DNA from: Flavobacterium alvei
GTDB taxonomy: Bacteria > Bacteroidota > Bacteroidia > Flavobacteriales > Flavobacteriaceae
Length of the DNA: 64,000 nucleotides
Direction of reading: 5' to 3'
Assembly (NCBI RefSeq): GCF_002920895.1
Contig: NZ_PQVG01000006.1
Location: 62,001 to 126,000, forward strand
In this document: positions 16,726 to 25,905 of the stretch, piece after piece
How the letters are laid out: each line of letters opens with the position of its first letter
How positions within the stretch are numbered: position 1 is the stretch's first letter
Program-made: the position numbers and the translations under genes
Notes under the pieces: model-generated
What the model was told of the DNA's origin: nothing
The model's input: only the letters and a program-made list of their open reading frames with translations
The model's database searches: none

Positions 16726-16764
16726 TATAAAAAAGCCTTGTAAATCAATTATTTACAAGGCTTT
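16726..16764 (-). terminator. Shared terminator of ssrA and hipT
   Basis: A perfect 14-bp stem (16732-16745 with 16751-16764, core GCCTTGTAAAT) and a 5-base loop. On the - strand it is followed by a T-run, which makes it the ssrA terminator; on the + strand it ends the hip operon with a weaker T-tract. Confidence 0.85.
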
Positions 16765-16767
16765 AAG

Positions 16768-17161
16768 TGGAGTCGGGGAGAGTCGAACTCCCGTCCAAAC
16801 AAGCAACTAAAAAACTTTCTACACGCTTATTTCCTGATTGAATTTTCGACTTTGTGCTCGGCCAGAAACAGCCACACTTCGCTTAGCTTCTTTAGTTTCG
16901 AAATCCAGCCGAAGCTTCTGAAAATCTAGGTTTAAATTTACGATTCATCTTTATCGAACGCTATAAACCAGAGCTTTCGAGATGAATCCTGCTTTCCTAC
17001 CTTGTAGGACGAGGCTAATCTTACTATGATTCAGATTATGCAGCAAGAGCGTAGTTTCCTTCGCCGTGTAAAGTGTTTGAGACCTTTTATTAACGAGAAT
17101 TGTCCCAGTTCTCGACGTGCTTACTTTTCAATTCGACTTGCTGTCAAAACCAGTCGACCCC
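16768..17161 (-). ncRNA. ssrA: Transfer-messenger RNA (tmRNA)
   Basis: The molecule that rescues stalled ribosomes and tags their products. On the - strand it begins GGGGTCGACTGG and ends GACTCCA; the 5' GGGGTCG pairs with the 3' CGACTCC to form the acceptor stem, and a T-arm (GGGAGTTCGACTCTCCC-like) precedes the end. CCA is not encoded. Length about 394 nt is normal for a one-piece tmRNA. The tag frame (17036-17065) reads GEGNYALAA then TAA. It is convergent with hipT and shares its terminator. Confidence 0.95.
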
Positions 17162-17240
17162 ATTTTTTTAGTATTCAGTAATCCGTTTTTAGTGTTCAGT
17201 ATTAAACGAAATCCAAAAGACACTTATTACAATAAGGCTG

Positions 17241-17271
17241 CAAAGTTACATTAATTCAGGTGTATTTACAA
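17241..17271 (-). promoter_or_regulatory. Probable ssrA promoter
   Basis: On the - strand TAACTTTG (17241-17248) matches the Bacteroidetes -7 element TAnnTTTG, with a partial -33 (TTG, 17269-17271) about 20 bases upstream. This predicts a 5' leader of roughly 75 nt that RNase P would remove. Confidence 0.55.
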
Positions 17272-17312
17272 TAGTATAAACTGAATACTAATAACTGAAC
17301 ACTGTTAACTCC

Positions 17313-18518
17313 TTACTCATCTTCTACTTTAAAAGGATAGGAACCAAATATAGGCGCTAATTTCCTAACAGCATAAGTACTTTTGGTGTACTTATTTGAC
17401 AAAGCGATTATAGTAACATTTTCATCTTTTAACGTGATGTATGACGAAGTAAAACCATGCCACCAGCCATTATGAAAATAAAAGCTTTTCCCATTTTCCC
17501 AATTAATCATTCGAATTCCCAAGCCGTAATTTTTTCGTCCAGGATGTTCATTGCTGTAGCCAGTATAAACTTGTTTTAATAGAGTTGGCTCTAAAAAAGA
17601 AGGTGAATTTCGAGCACGATCAAATTTTAATAAATCTCGTGGGGTCGAATAAATATTTTTGTCACCATATACTTTATCAAGATAATCAATACCTATTTCC
17701 ACTCTATTTCCTTTATAGGAAGGAGCTACATTATGCTTGTCTTTGTCAAAATCCAAAACAAAAGTATGGGTCATACTTAGTGGTTTGAAAATCATTTGAC
17801 TCATAGCTTCTCTAAATGAAAGTTTGGTCACTTTTTCAATGATCAAAGCTAACATAGCATAATTGGTATTGCAATAAGCAAAACGAGTGCCTGTTTTTTG
17901 CTCTAAACCAATATTTTTGGTTCTCATTATGGTCAAGATATCTTGATTGGTTAGAGTATTATGTCGGTCCCAAACTGTTTTATCACGATCCGTAAAATAG
18001 GCATAACTGCGCATTCCGCTTCGGTGACTTAATAGCATTCTGATGGTTACGTCTGGATACGGAAACTCTTTTAAATAATTGGTAACTTTTGCATCTAAAT
18101 TAATTCTTTTGGCATTGACCAATTTTAAAACGGCGGTGGCCGTTAACACTTTACTAACTGATGCAATGTGAATAGGAGTGTCGCAAGTTATAGGTGTTTT
18201 GTCTCTAAAGTTGGCAAAACCTTCATATTTTTCATATATAATTTGACCATTTTTGGCTACAAGAAATCCACCATTCATGCTGTTGTTTGGCCAGTTTTTT
18301 CTATAAAATGAATCTATTGAATTTCGGGTCGTATTGATGTATTCTGCTGTGAGTTTTGGCTTTTCATTGGTTAAGGGCTTCATTTTTGGTAATGTGCCTT
18401 TTGGAAGGTCAGCATCTTTAATTTCTGAAATCTCTATTTTTTTCTCTTTCATGCAAGAGCTTAAAACCAAAAGTAAGAAAAGAAATTGTAGTATATTTGC
18501 GCGTTTGATAAAATTCAT
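17313..18518 (-). CDS. Serine hydrolase lipoprotein, beta-lactamase/DD-peptidase fold
   Basis: A lipoprotein (lipobox VLSSC, Cys about 22) with a class C beta-lactamase-related domain (Pfam Beta-lactamase, PF00144). The SxxK motif is SVSK (about residues 124-127), the YxN motif is YCN (about 218-220), and a HNG near residue 352 stands for the third block. LLSHRSGMRSY is typical of the family. At 401 aa it is close to EstB/DD-carboxypeptidase-like esterases, not to resistance beta-lactamases. Monocistronic; TATATTTG at 18538-18545 on the - strand is a good -7 promoter element. Substrate unknown. Confidence 0.85.
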   Translation of the reverse strand: MNFIKRANILQFLFLLLVLSSCMKEKKIEISEIKDADLPKGTLPKMKPLTNEKPKLTAEYINTTRNSIDSFYRKNWPNNSMNGGFLVAKNGQIIYEKYEGFANFRDKTPITCDTPIHIASVSKVLTATAVLKLVNAKRINLDAKVTNYLKEFPYPDVTIRMLLSHRSGMRSYAYFTDRDKTVWDRHNTLTNQDILTIMRTKNIGLEQKTGTRFAYCNTNYAMLALIIEKVTKLSFREAMSQMIFKPLSMTHTFVLDFDKDKHNVAPSYKGNRVEIGIDYLDKVYGDKNIYSTPRDLLKFDRARNSPSFLEPTLLKQVYTGYSNEHPGRKNYGLGIRMINWENGKSFYFHNGWWHGFTSSYITLKDENVTIIALSNKYTKSTYAVRKLAPIFGSYPFKVEDE

Positions 18519-18746
18519 AAGTGATTTGCTATTAAGGCAAATATATAGAATCCTATTCTTTAGTTTTACTCCTTTTTTGAAAAACTTAACAGTTTTCTAA
18601 TTCCTATTTAATAGGATCTTAATAATCAATCATTAATGTTTTTATTTTCTAAAACATTATATAAAAAGGGCAATATAATTCATAATAATTGTTATTTTTG
18701 TAACAAAAAATCAATATAAAGTTATATTTAAATAGTATTCATAAGC

Positions 18747-19949
18747 ATGAAATTCGGAATTATTAAAGAAAGAAAAAGTACGCCCGACAGAAGAGTTGTA
18801 TTTACTCCAGATGAATTGGCCAGATTAAAACAACTTCATCCAAACACTTCTGTGAAAGTTGAAAGTTCCGATATTAGAGTTTTTACAGATGATGAATATC
18901 GAAATATGGGAATAGAAGTTAGTGATGATATTAGTGATTCTGATGTTTTTTTTGGTGTAAAAGAGGTTCCAATAGAAAATTTGATTCCTAATAAATCGTA
19001 TTTCTTTTTTTCACATACAATTAAAAAGCAACCCCATAATCGTAAATTGCTACAAGCTTTGTTAGCAAAAAATATTGACTTTTATGACCACGAAACCATT
19101 GTCAATGAGCATAATATAAGACTTATCGGTTTTGGAAAATACGCTGGATTTGTTGGAGCCTACAATGGTTTTCGTGCTTTTGGAATAAAATTCGAATTGT
19201 TTAAACTTCCAAAAGCTGAATCTCTTTCTGGAAAGCAAGATATGATTGCTCATTTGAAACGATTGGTTTTACCGCCAATAAAAATTGTAAATACTGGAAC
19301 TGGAAAAGTTGGAAGTGGTGTCAAAGAAATTCTAAATGCTATTAAAATCAAGGAAGTTACAGTTGAAAATTATTTGACCAAAAATTATACGCAACCTGTT
19401 TATACTCAAATTGATGTTTTGGATTATAACATTCGAAAAGACGGTCAAGTGTTAGATTTTAATGATTTTTTTCAGACTCCACAGGACTATGTTTCAAATT
19501 TTGAACGTTTTACCAAAGTATCAGACATTTATATCACGGGACATTTTCATGCTAATGGCGCTCCAAATATTCTCTCTCAAGAAATGCTAAATGCCAAGGA
19601 TTGTAAAATAAAAGTAGTTGCCGATATCTCTTGTGATGTCAACAATTCTATAGCTTGCACTCTAAGAACTTCTACCATTGCTGAACCTTTTTATGGTTAT
19701 TTGCCTATCGAAAACAAAGAAGTCGATGTTTTTCATCCTGCCGCAATTGTGGTGATGGCAGTTGACAATTTGCCTTGCGAATTGCCAAAAGAATCTAGCG
19801 AAGGTTTCGGCGAAATGTTTATGCAAAATGTGATTCCTGCTTTTTTCAATGACGATAAAGACGGAATTTTGCAACGTGCAAAAATCACCGCAAAGGGAAA
19901 ACTAACACCAAGATTTAGCTATTTACAGGATTATATAGATGGAAAATAA
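18747..19949 (+). CDS. AlaDH/saccharopine-dehydrogenase-like NAD(P) oxidoreductase
   Basis: A two-domain dehydrogenase of the alanine dehydrogenase / pyridine nucleotide transhydrogenase superfamily. The N-terminal domain starts GIIKERKSTPDRRVVFTP, with the Lys/Arg residues expected for the substrate carboxylate, and has HTIKKQ near residue 91. The Rossmann domain follows (VNTGTGKVGSGV, about 188-199) and VVADISCDVN is a conserved later block. Length 400 aa and composition are closer to lysine-forming saccharopine dehydrogenase than to alanine dehydrogenase. TATTTTTG at 18693-18700 may be its promoter -7 element. Monocistronic. Confidence 0.75.
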   Translation: MKFGIIKERKSTPDRRVVFTPDELARLKQLHPNTSVKVESSDIRVFTDDEYRNMGIEVSDDISDSDVFFGVKEVPIENLIPNKSYFFFSHTIKKQPHNRKLLQALLAKNIDFYDHETIVNEHNIRLIGFGKYAGFVGAYNGFRAFGIKFELFKLPKAESLSGKQDMIAHLKRLVLPPIKIVNTGTGKVGSGVKEILNAIKIKEVTVENYLTKNYTQPVYTQIDVLDYNIRKDGQVLDFNDFFQTPQDYVSNFERFTKVSDIYITGHFHANGAPNILSQEMLNAKDCKIKVVADISCDVNNSIACTLRTSTIAEPFYGYLPIENKEVDVFHPAAIVVMAVDNLPCELPKESSEGFGEMFMQNVIPAFFNDDKDGILQRAKITAKGKLTPRFSYLQDYIDGK

Positions 19950-20192
19950 TGTTTTTTTTAAATAGTATTTCTCTGAAGTGGTTTTAACATTGATTTCAGA
20001 CACTCTTAATAGCCTTTTTCTTAGGTGATAATAATTTAAAAATAGATACATTCGAATGTTTAGTAAATCATTTATTAAGATAATACTTTGTTTTTGAAAT
20101 ACTTATTAGTACTACAAGGTTATAGTTTTTTTACAATAAAATCGATTCAAATAAGTAATTATTTTAGTGTAATAAATTAAATAAATACTCAA

Positions 20193-22289
20193 ATGAAAAA
20201 ATTGCTTTCTCTTTCTCTAATTTTTATACTGAATATGGTTTATTCACAAAATATTCAATCGCCTTCTCAAAAGATTGCTGTTGAGTTCAAATTAACACCT
20301 TCTGGACAACCTTCTTATTCAGTAAATTACAACAATAAACCGGTAATTTTAGAAAGTACTTTAGGGATAAAACTGAAGAACAAACCAGCTTTAGATGCTG
20401 ATTTTGAAATAGATAACGTCAAAAATTCCAGTTTCAATGAATCTTGGAAACCCGTTTTAGGAGAACAAGCAACTATTGTCAATCATTACAATGAACTTAT
20501 AATTGCTCTCATTCAAAAGGAAACCCACATAAAAATGAATATTATTTTCAGGGTTTTTGATGAAGGTGTTGCCTTTAGATATGATTTTCCAAAGCAAAAA
20601 GACTTGAATTATTTCATCATTTCGGATGAAGTTTCTCAATTTAATTTAACGGATAATCACAAGGTTTTCTGGATTCCAGGTGATTATGATAGTCAGGAAT
20701 ATGTGTATAATGAATCAAAAATTTCTGAGATTGACACACAAAAACTTAATTTGAATAATGGAATTGGAGTAAAATCAATTGCAGGAAAACATATGGTTCA
20801 ATCGCCATTGATGATGAAAACGGCAGAGGGTTTGTACTTAAATATATTTGAAGCTGCTGTGGTCAATTATCCAGTGATGCATTTGAATGTTGATGTAGCT
20901 AATTACAAATTTAATTCGCAATTGGTTCCTAATGCCATTGGCGATAAAGCCTATTTGCAAACTCCTTGTGTTTCGCCTTGGAGAACCATAATGATTAGTG
21001 ATGATGCCAGAGATATTGTAGGATCAAAAATGATTTTGAACCTCAATGACCCCTGTAAAATTGGCGATACGTCTTATATTAAACCAATGAAATATGTTGG
21101 AATCTGGTGGGAAATGCATGTTGGAAAATCAACTTGGGATTATGCTGGTTCTCAAAACGCACAAAATGTTGATGGAAAACCAATTCCAACTGGAAAACAC
21201 GGTGCAACTACCGAAAATACAAAGAAATACATAGATTTTGCTGCCAAAAACGGTTTTGATGGAGTGCTTGTAGAAGGTTGGAATGTAGGTTGGGAAGATT
21301 GGTTTGGCAACTGGAAAGAAGAGGTTTTCGATTTTACAACACCTTATCCTGATTTTGATATTGCTGCTATTTCGGCTTACGCCAAAGAAAAAAATGTGAA
21401 AATGATTATGCATCACGAAACTTCGGCATCTGTTGCTAATTATGAACGTCATTTAGATCGAGCCTTAGATCTAATGAAAAAATATGATTATCCAGCTGCC
21501 AAAACAGGTTATGTGGGCAAGATTATTCCAAGGGGAGAATTTCATGACGGTCAAACTATGGTGAACCATTTTAATTTTGTAGCAAGACGTTTTGCCGATA
21601 ATAAGTTAATGGTGAATTCTCATGAAAGTTCTCGTCCAACAGGGTATAGCAGAACGTATCCCAATTACATAGCTGCCGAAGCTGCTCGTGGCAATGAATT
21701 TAACGCTTGGAGCAACGGGAATCCGCCAATGCACGAAACTATTTTGCCTTTTACTAGACTTTTAGGAGGACCAATGGATTATACTCCGGGTATTTTCGAA
21801 ATTAAAATGAGTTTTTATGATAAAAGTAAAACCGAACAAGTTCATACTACTTTAGCCAAGCAATTAGCCTTGTATGTAACGATGTATTCTCCTCTTCAAA
21901 TGGCAGCTGATTTACCTGAAAACTACGAAAAATACAATGATGCTTTTCAGTTTATAAAAGATGTCGCTGCAGATTGGGACGAAAGTAAATACCTTGAAGC
22001 CGAACCAGGTGATTATTTAACTGTAGTTAGAAAAGCCAAAGGAAAAGAAACTTGGTTTCTTGGAGCAATAACCGATGAAAATGCAAGAAAATCAGAAATT
22101 AAATTAGACTTTCTTGACAAAGGGCAAAAGTATAAAGCCATTATCTATGAAGATGCAAAAGATGCCCATTGGCAAAAAAATCCTATTGCTTATAAAATAA
22201 GAACATTAGAGGTGACCAATAAATCAAAAATCAATTTGAATTTGGCTCCAGGAGGAGGAACAGCAATAAGTTTTGAACCCATAAAGTAA
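20193..22289 (+). CDS. Glycoside hydrolase family 97, SusB-like alpha-glucosidase/galactosidase
   Basis: A secreted or periplasmic alpha-glycosidase with a signal peptide (about residues 1-18, ending VYSQ). GH97 proteins have an N-terminal beta-sandwich, a (beta/alpha)8 barrel and a C-terminal beta domain, and the 698-aa length matches. Landmarks are YVGIWWEMHVGKSTW, VEGWNVGWEDWFGNW, MHHETSASV and NGNPPMHETILPFTRLLGGPMDYTPG. The conserved glutamates in HETS and MHET support a catalytically competent, calcium-dependent enzyme; inverting or retaining class cannot be fixed by eye. No SusC/SusD pair is adjacent, so it stands outside a polysaccharide utilisation locus here. Confidence 0.9.
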   Translation: MKKLLSLSLIFILNMVYSQNIQSPSQKIAVEFKLTPSGQPSYSVNYNNKPVILESTLGIKLKNKPALDADFEIDNVKNSSFNESWKPVLGEQATIVNHYNELIIALIQKETHIKMNIIFRVFDEGVAFRYDFPKQKDLNYFIISDEVSQFNLTDNHKVFWIPGDYDSQEYVYNESKISEIDTQKLNLNNGIGVKSIAGKHMVQSPLMMKTAEGLYLNIFEAAVVNYPVMHLNVDVANYKFNSQLVPNAIGDKAYLQTPCVSPWRTIMISDDARDIVGSKMILNLNDPCKIGDTSYIKPMKYVGIWWEMHVGKSTWDYAGSQNAQNVDGKPIPTGKHGATTENTKKYIDFAAKNGFDGVLVEGWNVGWEDWFGNWKEEVFDFTTPYPDFDIAAISAYAKEKNVKMIMHHETSASVANYERHLDRALDLMKKYDYPAAKTGYVGKIIPRGEFHDGQTMVNHFNFVARRFADNKLMVNSHESSRPTGYSRTYPNYIAAEAARGNEFNAWSNGNPPMHETILPFTRLLGGPMDYTPGIFEIKMSFYDKSKTEQVHTTLAKQLALYVTMYSPLQMAADLPENYEKYNDAFQFIKDVAADWDESKYLEAEPGDYLTVVRKAKGKETWFLGAITDENARKSEIKLDFLDKGQKYKAIIYEDAKDAHWQKNPIAYKIRTLEVTNKSKINLNLAPGGGTAISFEPIK

Positions 22290-22305
22290 AAATTACAAGC
22301 TGCAA

Positions 22306-23799
22306 TTAATAAACAGAAAGAGTTAAAAACACCATTGAAATTAAGACTAATACGACCACCAATGGCCATACAAATTTGAGCCATTTGTCAAAGCCAATTT
22401 TAACGATTCCTAAGGTTGCTAATATCATTCCAGTTGGGTTGATAAATCCGAATATTCCCATTCCATATAGATAACTATTGACTATGGTTTCTCTTCCAAT
22501 GCCAACAGTATCAGCCAATGGAGACATAATTGGCATAGATAAAACCGCCATTCCAGATGAAGAAGGGATGAAAAAAGACAAACCATTATAGATAAAAAAC
22601 AGGGTGTTTACAAAAACTCCTTTGTTCATTCCTTCGGTTATGGCGCTGGTATTGTAAAGTACGGTGTCACTAATACAACCATCTTTCATCAGGATCGAAA
22701 CTCCTCTGGCAATGCCAATGATAAAAGCAACACTCAACAATTCGCCAGCTCCATTAGAAAATGCATTTACAAAATCATTTTCCTTTATTTTGGCAACAAA
22801 ACCAATGCCAATAGCTCCAACAAAAAACACGGATGCCATTTCTGTAAACCACCAATCCAACATCGAAACTCCAATAACCATAATGATAAAACTTGCCGTG
22901 AATATGAAAAGTATGATTCTTAATCTGAGGGTTAATTTTGATTGAATATTTTCTTTGTTGCTCCCAAATAATTTTTCTATTTCTTCTTTTTGGTCAAAAA
23001 TGATTGATTTTGTGGGGTCATTCTTGATTCGTTTCGCATAACGAAGAATATAAATAATAGAAATGGTTGTACAAATACAGAACATAATAATCCTTCCATA
23101 AATTCCAGTAGTCCAATTTATTCCAGCAGAATCAGAAGCTATAATGGTTGCAAATGGGTTAGTAGTAGAACACATCGAACCTACAGAACTTCCTAAAAAA
23201 ATGCAAGCTATTCCCACCATAGCATCATATTTAGCAGCAATGAAAACTGGAATTAAAATAGGTATAAAAGCTAAGGTTTCTTCGGCTAAGCCAAAAGTGG
23301 TACCGCCAATAGCAATTAGAGTGGTGGTAAATATTATTAGCAGGTATTCTCTCCCTTTCAGCACATCTGATAACCAAAAAATTCCAGCATCAAATGCTCC
23401 TGTAAGATTCATAATTCCGATTAATCCACCAATAAAAAGTACCAAAAAAATAACATCCGAAGCCTCAATTATTCCCTTAACAGGCGATTGCACAAACTCA
23501 AAAAAACCTTGCGGATTGGCTTCCACTTTTTCGAATGTATTCGGAATACTAATGGGTTTGTAAATGGCTCCATTAGTAAAGTTTTTGAGAGGTATTTTTA
23601 TCGAAAGTTCGTCAAGCGATTTTTGATTGGCGGGAATCTGACTTATTTTTCCTTTGCTGTCAAGGCTAAAGGTATTGTCTGATTTGTTGTAAATTAAACT
23701 ATCATATTTTCCAGAAGGAATAATCCAAGTGAGTAGGGCTACAAATGCTGCAATAACTAGTAAAATAGTTTGTGCAGAAGGAAATTTTCTTTTTTTCAT
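22306..23799 (-). CDS. YfcC/DcuC-family membrane carrier
   Basis: A 497-aa carrier of the YfcC family (C4-dicarboxylate uptake C / ArsB-NhaD-like fold). About 12 hydrophobic segments are visible, with a soluble stretch near residues 30-100. Typical blocks are IPSGKYD, GGTTFGLAEETLAFIPILIPV, CSTTNPFATIIAS and PSSSGMAVLSMPIMSPLAD; the TxNPF and SSSG loops correspond to the two substrate-binding hairpins. Substrates proposed for relatives are basic amino acids or dicarboxylates. It is convergent with GH97, with only 16 bases between, and no terminator is evident. Confidence 0.85.
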   Translation of the reverse strand: MKKRKFPSAQTILLVIAAFVALLTWIIPSGKYDSLIYNKSDNTFSLDSKGKISQIPANQKSLDELSIKIPLKNFTNGAIYKPISIPNTFEKVEANPQGFFEFVQSPVKGIIEASDVIFLVLFIGGLIGIMNLTGAFDAGIFWLSDVLKGREYLLIIFTTTLIAIGGTTFGLAEETLAFIPILIPVFIAAKYDAMVGIACIFLGSSVGSMCSTTNPFATIIASDSAGINWTTGIYGRIIMFCICTTISIIYILRYAKRIKNDPTKSIIFDQKEEIEKLFGSNKENIQSKLTLRLRIILFIFTASFIIMVIGVSMLDWWFTEMASVFFVGAIGIGFVAKIKENDFVNAFSNGAGELLSVAFIIGIARGVSILMKDGCISDTVLYNTSAITEGMNKGVFVNTLFFIYNGLSFFIPSSSGMAVLSMPIMSPLADTVGIGRETIVNSYLYGMGIFGFINPTGMILATLGIVKIGFDKWLKFVWPLVVVLVLISMVFLTLSVY

Positions 23800-24058
23800 A
23801 TTGATTTTTTATGATTCATAATTTTCTATCTCATTTTCAGCATAAAATTCGTATTAGTAACATAATCCGCAATTCTTAATTCGTAATTGTTGTGAGTTAA
23901 AAGATAAGAAAACTTACAAGTATCAAATGTAATCAAAAGTGCTTAAAAAAACATTCAGAAAATTAAAACGATTCTGTAATTTAATGAATTTGGGAAACCT
24001 CAAATTTTTAATTCACCAAATAAAATCATACTTTAGCATCTTGAAATTTTAGATAAAA

Positions 24059-24916
24059 ATGATTAGCGAAAAACAATTTAACAACGAACTACAACTCATA
24101 ATTCATAATGCCATTCGTGAAGATATTGGTGATGGCGATCACAGTTCATTGGCCTGTATTCCAACATCGGCAACAGGAAAAGCAAAACTTATAGTCAAAG
24201 AAGATGGTATTATTGCAGGAGTGGCTTTTGCCAAAATGATTTTCGAATATGTGGATAGCAATCTAATAATGGAAACATTTATAACTGATGGAACAGCTGT
24301 AAAAAAAGGCGATGTAGTCTTTCATGTTTCAGGAAGTTCTCAATCTATTTTAAAATCCGAAAGGTTAGTATTAAATTCTATGCAAAGAATGAGTGCTATT
24401 GCTACCAAAACCAAAAGCTATGTAGATTTATTGCAAGGAACCAAAACACAAATTCTAGATACGCGCAAAACTACACCTGGTTTCCGTGCTTGCGAAAAAT
24501 GGGCAGTGAAGATTGGCGGAGGCGAAAACCACCGTTTTGCACTCTATGATATGATAATGCTAAAGGACAATCATATTGATTTTGCAGGTGGAATTACATT
24601 GGCTATAGCCAAAACCAAAGCCTATCTCAAAGAAAATAATCTCGATTTAAAAATCATTGTCGAAGCCAGAGATTTGGATGAAATCAAGGAAATTCTCGAA
24701 AGTGATGGTATTTATAGAATCTTGATTGATAATCTTGATTTTGAAGACACCAAAAAAGCAGTTGCCTTGATTGGAGATAAATGTCAAACAGAATCTTCTG
24801 GAAACATCAACGAAAACACTATTCGCAGTTATGCCGAATGTGGTGTTGATTTTATTTCATCAGGAGCATTGACACATTCAATTTATAATATGGATTTGAG
24901 TTTGAAGGCTTTTTAA
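24059..24916 (+). CDS. nadC: Nicotinate-nucleotide pyrophosphorylase (carboxylating), NadC
   Basis: Quinolinate phosphoribosyltransferase: converts quinolinate and PRPP to nicotinate mononucleotide, CO2 and pyrophosphate in de novo NAD synthesis. Family motifs in order: REDIGDGDHSS (about 21-31), LDTRKTTPGFR (about 137-147), GGGENHRF, MLKDNHI, the acidic VEARDLDEI and SSGALTHS near the end. All active-site Arg/Lys/His residues expected are present. Length 285 aa is normal. It is followed 9 bases later by the YihY gene and then priA, a likely operon. Confidence 0.96.
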   Translation: MISEKQFNNELQLIIHNAIREDIGDGDHSSLACIPTSATGKAKLIVKEDGIIAGVAFAKMIFEYVDSNLIMETFITDGTAVKKGDVVFHVSGSSQSILKSERLVLNSMQRMSAIATKTKSYVDLLQGTKTQILDTRKTTPGFRACEKWAVKIGGGENHRFALYDMIMLKDNHIDFAGGITLAIAKTKAYLKENNLDLKIIVEARDLDEIKEILESDGIYRILIDNLDFEDTKKAVALIGDKCQTESSGNINENTIRSYAECGVDFISSGALTHSIYNMDLSLKAF

Positions 24917-24925
24917 ATCTGAAAA

Positions 24926-25873
24926 ATGAGTAAAGAAATAGAAGCAAAAATTGAAAAAATACCAGTACTGCGCAATGTGGTTCGTCCATTAAAAAAGATA
25001 AAACTACCCAAATTAGGAGGTTTGTCTTTTTACGACTTATTGGAATTGTACGGTCTCGGAATTGCCGAAAGTGCCTTTTCTTATCATGCCAGCGCAATTG
25101 CATTTAGCTTTTTCATGGCTTTGTTTCCCTTTGCTTTGTTTATTTTAAACCTCATTCCGTATATTCCTATCGAAGGATTTCAGGCCGATTTCCTTGAGTT
25201 TGTCAAGGATGGAGTTCCACCCAATACCTACGATGCTATTTATAAAATCATTAGCGATATTCTCAATAATAGTCATTCAGGCTTACTTTCTTCTGGTTTT
25301 ATTTTGTCTATTTTCTTGATGGCAAATGGTTTAAATGGAATTTTAGGTGGTTTTGAATCTTCGAAGCATGTGCTTATCAAAAGAGGTTTTTTGCATCAAT
25401 ATTTGGTTGCTTTGGGAATGTCTTTAGTTTTGTCGTTATTGTTATTGCTAACAGTTACCATAATTATTGTTTTTGAAGTTATTATTCAAATGACCATCAT
25501 TCAAGATGTGTTGAGCGATAGGATTCCCCTAATTATTTTAGGACGATATGTCTTTGTAATTCTAATGATTTTGATAACCATATCCATACTTTTTAAGTTT
25601 GGAACAACACACACAAAAAACAGTGCATTTATTTCAATAGGCTCAGTTTTTACTACTGTTTTAGTTATTTTAGATTCGTATGTTTTTGGTATTTGGGTGT
25701 TGCGATTTTCCAAATACAATGAATTGTACGGTTCCATCGGGACTTTGTTGATTATGATGTTTTACATTTGGATAAACTGTGCGATTCTACTTCTCGGTTT
25801 CGAATTGAATGCTTCTATAACCAAATTAAAGCAGAAAAAACTAATAAAAACTGATGCTGAAGAAAAGAATTAA
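24926..25873 (+). CDS. YihY/BrkB-family inner-membrane protein
   Basis: A 315-aa polytopic membrane protein of the YihY/BrkB (formerly ribonuclease BN) family. Six hydrophobic segments follow an amphipathic start (about residues 62-80, 125-147, 160-195, 205-228, 238-262, 268-290). YHASAIAFSFFMALFPF is the signature segment (usually AAalaYyt.lslfP) and LYGSIGTLLIMMFYIW a second. The biochemical function is unsettled; the RNase BN activity belongs to another protein. It lies between nadC and priA. Confidence 0.88.
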   Translation: MSKEIEAKIEKIPVLRNVVRPLKKIKLPKLGGLSFYDLLELYGLGIAESAFSYHASAIAFSFFMALFPFALFILNLIPYIPIEGFQADFLEFVKDGVPPNTYDAIYKIISDILNNSHSGLLSSGFILSIFLMANGLNGILGGFESSKHVLIKRGFLHQYLVALGMSLVLSLLLLLTVTIIIVFEVIIQMTIIQDVLSDRIPLIILGRYVFVILMILITISILFKFGTTHTKNSAFISIGSVFTTVLVILDSYVFGIWVLRFSKYNELYGSIGTLLIMMFYIWINCAILLLGFELNASITKLKQKKLIKTDAEEKN

Positions 25874-25905
25874 TTTTTTTTCAAAATTAAAATTCCATAT
25901 AAATA

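Noticed and set aside
22664..23563. Open frames of 93 and 139 aa on the + strand opposite the YfcC gene
   Set aside because: Complement of transmembrane segments commonly stays open; the - strand carrier is clear.
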